From a virus: DNA of 33,464 nucleotides. The DNA lies in the IMG/VR virus record IMGVR_UViG_3300017757_000055, positions 1 through 33,464 of that record; one strand, 5' to 3'. A program made the translations under genes and the position numbers. The notes below the pieces were generated by a model that saw only the letters and a list, made by a program, of their open reading frames with translations, searched no databases and was not told the origin of the DNA. This document shows, piece after piece, positions 7,217-14,936 of this stretch (the first letter of the stretch is position 1; the number at the start of each line of letters is the position of its first letter).

Positions 7217-8542
7217 ATGGCAGATGTTGAAGCTGGTTATGGTATGGATAAAAAGAAAGACGAAGAAACCGTCAAAGGTGCAGTTCCTAAACCTACATCT
7301 GAAGAAACCCACGATGCTTTTATGGCTCGTTGTGTAAAGATGGGTAATAGTGAATCCGTCTGTATGATGGCTCACAAAGGACACAAATTCAAAGACTCCG
7401 ATGAAAAGGAGGCTGGCTACGGCATGAAAAAGAAAATGGCCTCCGTCGAATACATTATGATGGAGACCAAAGTTAGTGAGGCCGTTGCTATGGTTATGGC
7501 TAATGGCGAAACTGTCATTAAAATTAGTGGGATAGCGTTTCACGAAGGTTCAAACAAAAACCGATGGCAAATAACCCGAGCGGGTGCTGATGTAGTAGTA
7601 AAACAAATGATTGGTGCAGATTTAACATTGAATCATCCCCCAACAAAAGAAAAGGGCGTTGGTTTTACAAGAAACATGAACGGTGATGTGAACGATGCGG
7701 TAGTAGGTATCGTTACTGAAGCAAAGGTTGTTGATTTAGATAATGATAAATACGAAGTACATTATGTTGCCGAAGTAAAAAGAACCGAATTATTCCCTGC
7801 ATTAGAGTCCGGTCTTTGGACTCGTGGGAACTACGGTGTGTCTATCGGCGGGTATGGAATCCCCATAGCAACTGCCGAAGATGGTAGCATGACTTTTGAA
7901 TCCGACTTTACTTTCGACCACCTCGCAATAGTGCATAAACCGGCTTACGAAAGGGCAGATATTAACAAAGTGGAGAAGGTAGAGGCCTCGAAAGAGTTCA
8001 TATACCAGACCGATACTAACGAGAATCAACCGAAGGAAGCGAATATCATGAGCGACGAAACCGACTATGTTGCCGAACTTGAAGACTTGAAGTCTCAATT
8101 AGTTTTGGCAAATGCACTACTAGAAGAAAAAGAGGCACAAGAAGCAGCCCTTGCTGAAGAAGCAAGACTAGAACTTGTCAAGAAAGCCAGCGACATTGGG
8201 CTAAAAGGCCATGAAGACTTAGGCTCAGACACAATTACAAACCTAATATCATCTTGGGAAGCATCACGCCCCGTTGAAACACCGGTTGTAATGGCAGAAG
8301 CAACACCAGCACCAGATAACATGGTGTCCGAAGTTGTTGAAGCATCAACCACAAAAAATGTAGTGGCTAACTTCCTAAATGGCGAAAAGGTTGAAACCGA
8401 CGCTGAAATTTACGGTAGAGTCTGGAACTCATTAGTAGCATCTTATAACACCGGCAACTTTTCAATGGCCGGAGATGGAAACGCATACACATTCGAGGAA
8501 GCTGTTGACAAAGGCTTCCTTAAAATAACAAGAGGTGAATAA
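7217..8542 (+). CDS. Prohead protease with C-terminal scaffold-like domain
   Basis: A 441-aa HK97-type (S78-like) serine protease that matures the prohead. Catalytic His is expected at H140 in DLTLNHP, and Ser at S209 in YGVSIGG, with DHLAIVHKPAY (234-244) as the typical closing motif. The N-terminus holds a Cys/His mini-domain (HDAFMARCV... SVCMMAHKGHKF, 32-58) flanked by two EAGYGM repeats (5-10, 65-70). Residues 280-350 form a Glu/Ala-rich coiled coil like a scaffold (delta domain), with an internal Met at 278. Protease and scaffold are therefore fused, and no separate scaffold gene is seen between it and the capsid genes. The start at ATG 7217 lacks a clear ribosome site. Confidence 0.9.
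   Translation: MADVEAGYGMDKKKDEETVKGAVPKPTSEETHDAFMARCVKMGNSESVCMMAHKGHKFKDSDEKEAGYGMKKKMASVEYIMMETKVSEAVAMVMANGETVIKISGIAFHEGSNKNRWQITRAGADVVVKQMIGADLTLNHPPTKEKGVGFTRNMNGDVNDAVVGIVTEAKVVDLDNDKYEVHYVAEVKRTELFPALESGLWTRGNYGVSIGGYGIPIATAEDGSMTFESDFTFDHLAIVHKPAYERADINKVEKVEASKEFIYQTDTNENQPKEANIMSDETDYVAELEDLKSQLVLANALLEEKEAQEAALAEEARLELVKKASDIGLKGHEDLGSDTITNLISSWEASRPVETPVVMAEATPAPDNMVSEVVEASTTKNVVANFLNGEKVETDAEIYGRVWNSLVASYNTGNFSMAGDGNAYTFEEAVDKGFLKITRGE
8048..8542 (+). CDS. Possible nested scaffold start inside protease gene
   Basis: In frame with the protease, ATG 8048 (residue 278) begins MSDETDYVAELEDL, exactly at the onset of the coiled-coil region, with AAGGAAG eight bases upstream. A 164-aa free scaffold could arise this way, as Nu3 does within the lambda C gene. 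Evidence is positional; the ribosome site differs from the GGTGA type used elsewhere here, so proteolytic release from the full protein is equally possible. Confidence 0.3.
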   Translation: MSDETDYVAELEDLKSQLVLANALLEEKEAQEAALAEEARLELVKKASDIGLKGHEDLGSDTITNLISSWEASRPVETPVVMAEATPAPDNMVSEVVEASTTKNVVANFLNGEKVETDAEIYGRVWNSLVASYNTGNFSMAGDGNAYTFEEAVDKGFLKITRGE

Positions 8543-8544
8543 AT

Positions 8545-9009
8545 ATGGTAGCATTTTCAGGAACAGACCCAAGAAACGCAGTACTAGCAAACAGCGAAGT
8601 CATTAGAGGACTTGGCAGATTGTTGGTCAATGATGGAACAACAAACAAATTAGAAACAACCGATAGCGGAGATATTTGCATCGGTGTTTCCGCTGGTGAA
8701 TCCAGTCGTGATGCAGACCACGCATTCGAGACTTCCGCTGCAACCGTATCATACTTCCCACTAGGGGGAGTACTAATGGTTCAAGCAAAGGCTAACACTG
8801 GAACTGATGGAGTTTTTACTACCGGTTGCACAGTTTATGTCGGTGCAAATGGACTAGCAACTGCAACCGCAGGTTCAGATAAGAAACTTGGAATATATGT
8901 CGGTGAAGGACACACAACCGGCACATCACTACTCGCTACTGCTAACGATAGCACCGAAACAGAAGGTGAACTTATCCCAGTAATGACAGCAGGAGCAGCA
9001 ATCGCTTGA
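8545..9009 (+). CDS. Capsid decoration-like protein
   Basis: A 154-aa small-residue-rich protein (Gly, Ala, Thr, Ser) with predicted beta strands and no charged helices, directly before the major capsid gene. The plan, with VRGLGR-like start, SGDICIGVSAG, SYFPLGGVLMVQAKANTG and a terminal KKLGIYVGEG block, resembles the DUF2190-type head decoration proteins that trimerise on the capsid surface. The start has AGAGGTGAATAAAT before ATG 8545, and the ribosome site overlaps the protease stop. Placement between protease and capsid protein is the usual lambda-like order. Confidence 0.78.
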   Translation: MVAFSGTDPRNAVLANSEVIRGLGRLLVNDGTTNKLETTDSGDICIGVSAGESSRDADHAFETSAATVSYFPLGGVLMVQAKANTGTDGVFTTGCTVYVGANGLATATAGSDKKLGIYVGEGHTTGTSLLATANDSTETEGELIPVMTAGAAIA

Positions 9010-9019
9010 GGTGAATAAT

Positions 9020-9916
9020 ATGGCAAATAAAACATTAGAAGAAGTACTAAACATAAGCGCAGCATCTGGCCCATTCGGAACTGGAGACGCTGTTATACAA
9101 CAAGTTATGCGTGATTTCATTCAACTGGAATCCCTAAGACTTGCAATCGGAACAAACCTTGTAGGTGTTAGAAGTGTGCCTTGGCTTGAATACAAGTGGT
9201 ACACCGCTGGTACAGGCACATTTTCCTACCCAATTGACGACGCAGCTGTTGTTGATGCAACAAAGGTCGGAACTGAATCCTACAATGTTAAATTGGAAAA
9301 AGGACAAGGCCGAACTACTTTCCTTGACACCGTGAAACTTCGTGGTGAATCTTTCGAGAACATGGATAGACAACAACTTGCAATCGCTAAGGGTCGTGCC
9401 GATGTTATTGACGAGCACATTCTTGACAAACTACTTGCTGGTGCTGGCCAAACTTTGGCTGCTACCGGTGCTGGTTTCAAGGCTGCTGATGGTGACGCTG
9501 AAATCGACATTCTAAAGGGTGTTGACCTAATCTTCCAAAATGCTCGTGTCAACGGCAACGAGTCTTTGGCTTTGATTCTTCCTGCAAGCCACAAATCGGC
9601 TATGAACTCCACAACCCTTTACGGAAATGTTGTTCAATCTCTAGCAGAAAGATTGTCTGGACAAATTAACCTAAAGGTTTACTACACAAGAGATTCTGAC
9701 TTTGCATCAACTGCACTATTGATGGTTCCTGGAGCACAAACCGCTGAGCTCTTTACCTACAATGGCCCAGGAGTTACCGAAACCGAGATTACAAGAATGC
9801 CTGGTGTTGGGTTTGATTACCTACTAACTTCCTACATGGGCGTTGTTATCCACCAAACCCAAGATGGTTCTGGTGCTGGCGTAACTAACAGAATTGTAAA
9901 GATTACCGGTATTTGA
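9020..9916 (+). CDS. Major capsid protein (HK97 fold)
   Basis: A 298-aa protein forming the shell. It has the family traits: an N-terminal helix (TLEEVLNIS), an E-loop-like region rich in Gly/Thr (about 60-85), a long spine helix (EHILDKLLAG, about 128-140), a P-domain/A-domain with LALILPASHKSAMN and a final beta region VGFDYLLTSYMGVVIHQTQDG. ATG 9020 is chosen over GTG 9011 because the strong GAGGTGA lies 5 nt before it and includes that GTG. Its codon choice (many GCT, CTT, GGT, GAC) differs from its neighbours, as expected for the most highly expressed gene. Its position after protease and decoration genes supports the call. Confidence 0.9.
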   Translation: MANKTLEEVLNISAASGPFGTGDAVIQQVMRDFIQLESLRLAIGTNLVGVRSVPWLEYKWYTAGTGTFSYPIDDAAVVDATKVGTESYNVKLEKGQGRTTFLDTVKLRGESFENMDRQQLAIAKGRADVIDEHILDKLLAGAGQTLAATGAGFKAADGDAEIDILKGVDLIFQNARVNGNESLALILPASHKSAMNSTTLYGNVVQSLAERLSGQINLKVYYTRDSDFASTALLMVPGAQTAELFTYNGPGVTETEITRMPGVGFDYLLTSYMGVVIHQTQDGSGAGVTNRIVKITGI

Positions 9917-9926
9917 GGCGATTTAA

Positions 9927-10313
9927 TTGGCACGAACACTAACACTAAGCAATTCCTATACACTAGGTGCTGGCGATGGGGCTTCGGGCGAATCTCAATC
10001 AGTATCATTTAGTGTGTCTTCGGGGTTATCAGCCGTAATAAACGGTTCAGCATTAACCGCCGGAACTGAATATGCTGTTGCAGACTATCTTGGTGCAGGA
10101 AACAAAGCAAAAGGAGTTTACTTTGAAAACACTGACTCAACAAACTATTGCACACTAAAGCTCGGAACAGCCACTGGTGGCGGTCAAGTAGCGGATATTA
10201 GAGTTAAAGCCGGTGGAACTCTTTGTTTACACGATGATGGAGATGCAATTACCCATATTGGTATAACTGCAAACACAGCAGCAACAACTTTTGTATTAGC
10301 ATTTTGCGAGTGA
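9927..10313 (+). CDS. Small beta-rich virion protein, 128 aa
   Basis: Starts at TTG 9927 (MARTLTLSNSYTLG), with GAGGCGAT upstream overlapping the capsid stop; no ATG is available near the start. The product is Gly/Ala/Thr/Ser-rich with predicted beta strands and a closing segment ITANTAATTFVLAFCE, typical of small capsid or decoration proteins of marine tailed phages. No specific family recognised. It follows the major capsid protein directly, so a head accessory role is likely. Confidence 0.65.
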   Translation: MARTLTLSNSYTLGAGDGASGESQSVSFSVSSGLSAVINGSALTAGTEYAVADYLGAGNKAKGVYFENTDSTNYCTLKLGTATGGGQVADIRVKAGGTLCLHDDGDAITHIGITANTAATTFVLAFCE

Positions 10314-10322
10314 GGTGTTCCT

Positions 10323-10547
10323 ATGGGTGTCAACCGCATAGAATTTGTTAAAAACATGTGCGCCGAGCACAACAAAGTTTTACCAGCAAATGATGAAATT
10401 CCCCAAACATCAATATCAACTGACCTAAGACGATTCGTATTAGGTCTTGACGATAAACCAATCGTTGAATCAAAGCCAAAGAAAAGTGAAGTGAAGAAAG
10501 ATGGCAATAAGCAAAAAGACAAGTCTAATAAAGAAACTAAAGAGTAA
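10323..10547 (+). CDS. Hypothetical protein with Lys-rich tail, 74 aa
   Basis: MGVNRIEFVKNMCAEHNK begins a short helical domain (1-45), followed by a disordered Lys/Glu/Ser tail. GAGGTGTTCCT precedes ATG 10323. The last 47 bases overlap the next gene in another frame, and the lysine-rich tail is what allows it. Position between capsid and connector genes suggests a small head protein; I do not recognise it. Confidence 0.6.
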   Translation: MGVNRIEFVKNMCAEHNKVLPANDEIPQTSISTDLRRFVLGLDDKPIVESKPKKSEVKKDGNKQKDKSNKETKE

Positions 10548-10800
10548 AGGCATACCTACATTTGGAAACCCAAGTGTTGCCGAACTCGAAAACCGATTAG
10601 AGAATTGGAAGCCAGGTCGTGGTTGGTTAGTTAGAAAACTATACCAAAAGAAACTACCCGATGGTTTAGAATTACCCCAAGCCGATGCTATTTGGATTCC
10701 CAATAGTGATTTAGCCCATAAATTAATGTGTACTGGTGTTATTGTATTACTTGCAAGAACACTCGAACCTCCTAAAGGCGCAGTGGTTTTGGGGGTATAA
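10501..10800 (+). CDS. HeH/SAP-like small head-region protein, 99 aa
   Basis: The N-terminal 35 residues (LIKKLKSKGIPTFGNPSVAELENRL) fit a HeH/SAP/LEM-like helix-extended loop-helix fold, often nucleic-acid binding. The remainder is a compact domain (LELPQADAIWIPNSD...) with a hydrophobic segment near 74-84, probably core and not membrane. ATG 10501 is the only start in frame; its ribosome site is weak (AAGAAAG). The overlap with the previous gene suggests coupled translation. A head-completion role is inferred from position only. Confidence 0.6.
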   Translation: MAISKKTSLIKKLKSKGIPTFGNPSVAELENRLENWKPGRGWLVRKLYQKKLPDGLELPQADAIWIPNSDLAHKLMCTGVIVLLARTLEPPKGAVVLGV

Positions 10801-10801
10801 A

Positions 10802-11251
10802 ATGACAGTTACTACGGACAACATTAGGGATTTACTAAATAGACCTCGTGGGCTAAACAATGCTACGATTAGTGAATATATTTCTATGCGTACCGAAGAA
10901 ATAAACAAAAAGGCTCGTGGCGAAGATTATCTAGCATCGGGCTCGGTAAATGCAGTTACTACGGCACAAAAAGAATCAGCAATCAAAGCATTGGTTTGCT
11001 TAGACTGTCTTTCCGTATTAATTAACACAATCCCCACATATCACCCCGTAGGAGACCAAAAAGCGGTTGACCAACGGTTTAGAGAACAGATAAAAGCATT
11101 TGAAAAGAGAAGCAAAGATTTAGTGGATATGGTAGTAGGCAAAGGTGGAACTGCATTTGTTGTTGATTCAACCAACACAAGACTACCAACGGCAACAAAT
11201 GAAACCGATGTTATTCGTAATTCGCTTCGTGAAACAAGCCCTTACGAGTGA
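10802..11251 (+). CDS. Hypothetical helical head-tail region protein, 149 aa
   Basis: Start chosen at ATG 10802 (MTVTTDNIRDLLNR); an upstream in-frame ATG at 10736 would add 22 hydrophobic residues overlapping the preceding gene and is unlikely. The product is mainly helical (residues 5-115), then a short Thr/Asn-rich end. The make-up resembles small connector or adaptor proteins. It sits between head genes and the fibre gene. I cannot name a family. Confidence 0.65.
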   Translation: MTVTTDNIRDLLNRPRGLNNATISEYISMRTEEINKKARGEDYLASGSVNAVTTAQKESAIKALVCLDCLSVLINTIPTYHPVGDQKAVDQRFREQIKAFEKRSKDLVDMVVGKGGTAFVVDSTNTRLPTATNETDVIRNSLRETSPYE

Positions 11252-11257
11252 TGAAGC

Positions 11258-13672
11258 ATGGCAGTATTACAGTGGCAAATCCCTTTACCATCTGGTGCTG
11301 GAAATTGGTCTGATGTATCAAATTGGATTGACCTAGCCACAAGTTCTCCCCCCACATCTTTAGGCGCAGGTGATACCTATATTGTACTGATTGGTGGTCT
11401 TTTTACTAATGGAATAAATTTAGATACTGCTAATTTAGGGCATTTGTATATTGAAACAAGGGGTGCAGACATAAATGTATCTTTAGCATCATATAACGCA
11501 AAGTCAATTATATTTGGTAATAAGCTTGGTGGCGGTTGTCCTTTAAAATTAACACAAGCAGCAACAGTTATCGCTATGGATGGAACGCATAGCGCAGTAT
11601 CCCCTAACTATGGTATGCCGATAGCAATAAACGGCTCGTTATCCTCCACAAGTAGTAATGCGATTTCAACACTAAAATTTACATTAGGGGGTAGCACCCA
11701 ACACATTTTACCAAGTAGCGGTCAGATGGATTGTGTGATAGAGGTTCTTTCAGGCTCAAGAGCCATTTTAAAATCAAACCCACAAGAAGAAACCATTTGG
11801 TCTTCAACTTATCTTCCTGGTGGTTCAGCACTTCCTTTATCAAACCCAAATCGAGCACTAAATAGTTTAAGAATACACCAATTACTTTTACCAACAAATA
11901 CAACTCAACCGACAGCAGGTGGTAATGAAAGCGCACTTCTTCACAAAGATGGTACTGAGTTTCCACAATACACATTAGAGGTAGGTTATGGTTTAGCATC
12001 AAGTTTAGGAATAATCTCGACTAACAATCCCGTACTAGATTTAACGGGTATAAAAGTGGTGTTTTGGTGCGCCAGTTCATTTACTTTACCATGCGATAAT
12101 CTAAACATTGGTTCTGATATGGTTCAAAACACAAATCCCGATGCTTGCACAACGGTATTATTTGAAGATGTTGAATTAAAATTAGACGAAGCAACCAGTA
12201 AGTGCGTTGTTAAATCAGAATTGACATTTAGAGCGGTGTCTTTAACAATCGGTGCTGGGATATTTCTTAAAGGTACAGGTGATGAAACCCATTCTGCACA
12301 TATAGAATTAATACAAAAGCCGACTATTAGAGGCACATGGAATTTTGAAGAACAAACCGATGGTTTTTACAAAGTAATGGATAAAGCCCCTATCACATCA
12401 ACAATACACGCAACCCATTGTCATGCTCACATTCTAAAAGAGATACGGGTTGATGGTTACATAAAGGTAAAAGAAAGAGCGACAGCCCCAAATAGCGTAG
12501 CCGGTTTTGGTATGTTTTGGGTTGATGATGCTGCCCCAAATACACCTATGTTTACTGACGATACCGGAACATCACATAATCTATTATCCGGTGGCGGTGG
12601 AGGTTCAACATTAGCATTTAAAACAATAGCCGTAGCAGGACAAAGTGATGTAGTAGCAGACACAACAACAGATACATTGACATTGGTAGCCGGTTCTAAC
12701 ATGACACTCACAACAAACGCAAGCAGTGATACAATTACTTTTGCATCAGCAGGTGGTGGAGGAGGGTCAAGTACATTTACGGGTCTAACCGATACACCAG
12801 CAAACTATACGGCATCGGCAGGCAAAGTAGTCGCAGTTAATGCTTCTGCTAACGCACTTGAGTTTATAACGGCTGGTATTCAAGGCATATCAATAAAAGA
12901 TGAAACTGCAGTAGTTACAGGTATTGCATCTCCTTTTGGAAGTATTGACTTTCAAGGTGCAGGAGTAACTGCTACTTCACCAAGCGCAGGTAATGTCATA
13001 GTAACAATACCAGGCGGTGGAGGAGGAGGTGGTGGTGGTTATCCTCTATTTGCACACGACGAGCAACCTTCGGCTAATAATTTTTCTCCATTTAGAAAAC
13101 TACAAGATGGCGATACAATAGAAATAGGGGTATCAACGGGTGGAACTCATAATAAAGATGTATCAGTATTTACTCCTAAAACAACAAACGATATTTCGGT
13201 AAACACAGATGTTATTACTGCAAATAGAATAGGAGCAGTAGGAACAAATACAGGCCGTGAATATATTTTTTACGGTCAAGTGGGAAATTATGAAAATACA
13301 AATATAACAAAATACAGGTTAGACACGGCAAGTAATATGGGTGGTGTGCCGACCTTTTTTGTTAGAAGTATGAGCGTTGTTAATGTAGGCGGTGTTACTC
13401 CTGTTAGTAGTGAAATTATAATTATTGGGTTAGAAAATATAAGTAATGTTAGAGTGTTAGATGCCGGAGTTCACGACATAAAACCTGCTGATTTATCACA
13501 AGAAGAACCCGAACCAGGAGAAGACTCAGACCCTTGCAGACTATTGTTAATTTGCGACCATCAAGTGCATTTAATTCAAAATCCAATCACTAAAGAGCCA
13601 CAATTGATTCCTAACTACGGCTTTACCACTAAAGACATAACAGGTGGAGGCAAGAAGGGCGGAGGTAGATAA
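11258..13672 (+). CDS. Fibre protein with repeated tail-fibre modules, 804 aa
   Basis: The N-terminal part (1-430) is beta-rich, perhaps beta-helix-like. Three glycine linkers (near 444, 497 and 584) then separate modules typical of marine tail fibres: KTIAVAGQSDVVADTTTD, TFTGLTDTPANYTASAGK (the common fibre repeat) and a C-terminal domain ending with a basic Gly-rich tail. Such modules trimerise and present receptor-binding tips. Its place between head genes and the connector, not after the tape measure, is odd: it may be a head fibre. It starts at ATG 11258, seven bases after the previous gene's last base. Confidence 0.8.
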   Translation: MAVLQWQIPLPSGAGNWSDVSNWIDLATSSPPTSLGAGDTYIVLIGGLFTNGINLDTANLGHLYIETRGADINVSLASYNAKSIIFGNKLGGGCPLKLTQAATVIAMDGTHSAVSPNYGMPIAINGSLSSTSSNAISTLKFTLGGSTQHILPSSGQMDCVIEVLSGSRAILKSNPQEETIWSSTYLPGGSALPLSNPNRALNSLRIHQLLLPTNTTQPTAGGNESALLHKDGTEFPQYTLEVGYGLASSLGIISTNNPVLDLTGIKVVFWCASSFTLPCDNLNIGSDMVQNTNPDACTTVLFEDVELKLDEATSKCVVKSELTFRAVSLTIGAGIFLKGTGDETHSAHIELIQKPTIRGTWNFEEQTDGFYKVMDKAPITSTIHATHCHAHILKEIRVDGYIKVKERATAPNSVAGFGMFWVDDAAPNTPMFTDDTGTSHNLLSGGGGGSTLAFKTIAVAGQSDVVADTTTDTLTLVAGSNMTLTTNASSDTITFASAGGGGGSSTFTGLTDTPANYTASAGKVVAVNASANALEFITAGIQGISIKDETAVVTGIASPFGSIDFQGAGVTATSPSAGNVIVTIPGGGGGGGGGYPLFAHDEQPSANNFSPFRKLQDGDTIEIGVSTGGTHNKDVSVFTPKTTNDISVNTDVITANRIGAVGTNTGREYIFYGQVGNYENTNITKYRLDTASNMGGVPTFFVRSMSVVNVGGVTPVSSEIIIIGLENISNVRVLDAGVHDIKPADLSQEEPEPGEDSDPCRLLLICDHQVHLIQNPITKEPQLIPNYGFTTKDITGGGKKGGGR

Positions 13673-13673
13673 A

Positions 13674-13781
13674 ATGACGAGATGTAAATTATTAGATGAA
13701 TGGTTTAACGCTAAATCAAAAGAATTAGATGAGGCCGAAAGCGAACAAAAGAAAGATTTGATTACAGGTGATAAAAAATGA
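13674..13781 (+). CDS. Tiny charged protein, 35 aa
   Basis: MTRCKLLDEWFNAKSKELDEAESEQ forms one amphipathic, highly charged helix. GGAGGT lies 6 nt before ATG 13674 and the stop overlaps the next start (AAAATGA), so it is likely translated as part of a coupled string. Function unknown. Confidence 0.5.
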   Translation: MTRCKLLDEWFNAKSKELDEAESEQKKDLITGDKK

Positions 13782-13942
13782 AAAGACAAGGAAAAATAGT
13801 TTTCGTTCCGGCGGAACGGTGTTTTGCGAATATACTAATAGAAGAAACTAAATATGGGTACAAACTTTATAGGAGCGATAGTCCTACGCACTTCACAGTC
13901 ATACCTCACTCTATGGTGAGAGCAATAGAATATAAAGATTAG
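13778..13942 (+). CDS. Small beta-rich protein, 54 aa
   Basis: MKRQGKIVFVPAERCFAN... looks like a small SH3- or beta-barrel-like domain (alternating hydrophobic residues through IVFVP, ILIEET, YKLYR and FTVIPH). AGGTGAT sits 5 nt before ATG 13778 inside the previous gene, a perfect archaeal-type site. It is followed by a similar AGGTGAG site for the next gene. No family is recognised, but the coupling and signals make it convincing. Confidence 0.6.
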   Translation: MKRQGKIVFVPAERCFANILIEETKYGYKLYRSDSPTHFTVIPHSMVRAIEYKD

Positions 13943-13950
13943 GTGAGAAA

Positions 13951-14241
13951 ATGGAAATAGAAATGATAGTATTGTATATTTGTATAGCAGCTGGATTAGG
14001 TTTAGGAGCATACAAATACTACAAAAAATTGATGGCTGATGGAAAAATCACACTCGATGAAGTTTTAGATTTGGTTGACGATGTAAAAGATGCCGTAGAG
14101 GATTTACCGTCTTTAAGTAAAATCAAAAAAATGAAGAAAGACGAGTTAATTGGGCTTTGTAAAGATAACGGATTAGAAGTTAGCGGAACAAAAGCAGACC
14201 TAATTAGCCGTTTGGAAGAAATACAAAAGGCAGTTGAATGA
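13951..14241 (+). CDS. Membrane-anchored SAP-domain protein, 96 aa
   Basis: One N-terminal membrane helix (about 5-21, MIVLYICIAAGLGLGAY), a linker DGKITLDEVLDLVDDV (31-46), and a C-terminal SAP domain (about 56-90) with the diagnostic LIGLCKDNGLEVSGTKADLI pattern. SAP domains bind DNA; a membrane-anchored one could tether the genome to the envelope. Alternatively it is a holin-like protein whose tail only resembles SAP. AGGTGAG lies 4 nt upstream of ATG 13951. It is followed by another TM protein. Confidence 0.7.
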   Translation: MEIEMIVLYICIAAGLGLGAYKYYKKLMADGKITLDEVLDLVDDVKDAVEDLPSLSKIKKMKKDELIGLCKDNGLEVSGTKADLISRLEEIQKAVE

Positions 14242-14244
14242 AAT

Positions 14245-14394
14245 ATGACCCAAGAAAGATTTGATTCAATCGAAGAGCGTTTGGTCTTACTTGAACAAGC
14301 CGTTTTTGAATTATCCACTATGGCTAAATACCTAAAGTATGCTGCGATTGCACTATTCGCATCCCTTGGCGTTGATGTTCAGGGGGCTATGTGA
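14245..14394 (+). CDS. XhlA-like coiled-coil/TM protein, 49 aa
   Basis: MTQERFDSIEERLVLLEQAVFEL is a short coiled coil followed by a membrane helix (about 31-43, KYAAIALFASLGV). This plan is that of the small XhlA-type membrane proteins paired with holins. The stop overlaps the connector start (ATGTGATG). It is tiny, but coupling and the clear two-part architecture support it. Role in lysis or virion assembly is inference. Confidence 0.55.
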   Translation: MTQERFDSIEERLVLLEQAVFELSTMAKYLKYAAIALFASLGVDVQGAM

Positions 14395-14936
14395 TGGTAT
14401 ATTATTGCTCAGTAGCCGATGTTGGTTCTCGTTTAGGTTTAGATTCAGCACAAAGAAGTCGTGCATCATCCCGCCTAACAAATGCTATTCGTAGGGCTTC
14501 AATAGATATAGACCAAGAATTTTTATCTTATGGTAGGGCTACACCAAGTAGAGAAATAGCCGAAAACACTTTGAACGGTGGCGTTGCAGCAGGTGCTACA
14601 ACAATTACACTAACAAGTGGAACATCATTTTCAAATGCCGGTAATGGAAACATTGACGGAGATTCCTTTGCTTGGACAGGCAAATCAACAAATGATTTAA
14701 CAGGTGTTACTGGTATATCATTCGACCACTCAACAGGAGTATCAGTACAGGAAGGCGAGTTTGCTCATGTTTTGCGTGAGATTTGTGGTGATTTATCGGC
14801 TGCATATTATCTAGAGGATGAGTCGGTATTTCAAGAAGGTATGTCATTTGAAAACGGCGGTATGCGTTCAAATGTGCTCCGTGAGCGTGGATTAACAAAC
14901 TTGCGTCGTGTTGCACATTTGGGAAGTGTTGATTAA
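14394..14936 (+). CDS. Head-tail connector (gp6-like) protein
   Basis: A 180-aa protein with the typical connector opening VYYCSVADVGSRLGLDSAQRS and helix NAIRRASIDIDQEF, then an inserted Gly/Thr-rich beta region (about 62-115) and a final helical part with REICGDLSAAYYL. These rings sit below the portal and form the neck. The insertion resembles a small beta domain seen in some relatives. ATG 14394 overlaps the previous stop (TGATG), preferred over GTG 14391. It is immediately followed by the GNAT gene with a TAATG overlap. Confidence 0.75.
   Translation: MVYYCSVADVGSRLGLDSAQRSRASSRLTNAIRRASIDIDQEFLSYGRATPSREIAENTLNGGVAAGATTITLTSGTSFSNAGNGNIDGDSFAWTGKSTNDLTGVTGISFDHSTGVSVQEGEFAHVLREICGDLSAAYYLEDESVFQEGMSFENGGMRSNVLRERGLTNLRRVAHLGSVD

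Noticed and set aside
10736-10801. 22-residue N-terminal extension of the 149-aa protein
   Set aside because: It lies inside the preceding gene and looks unlike a coding start; ATG 10802 follows the previous stop directly.
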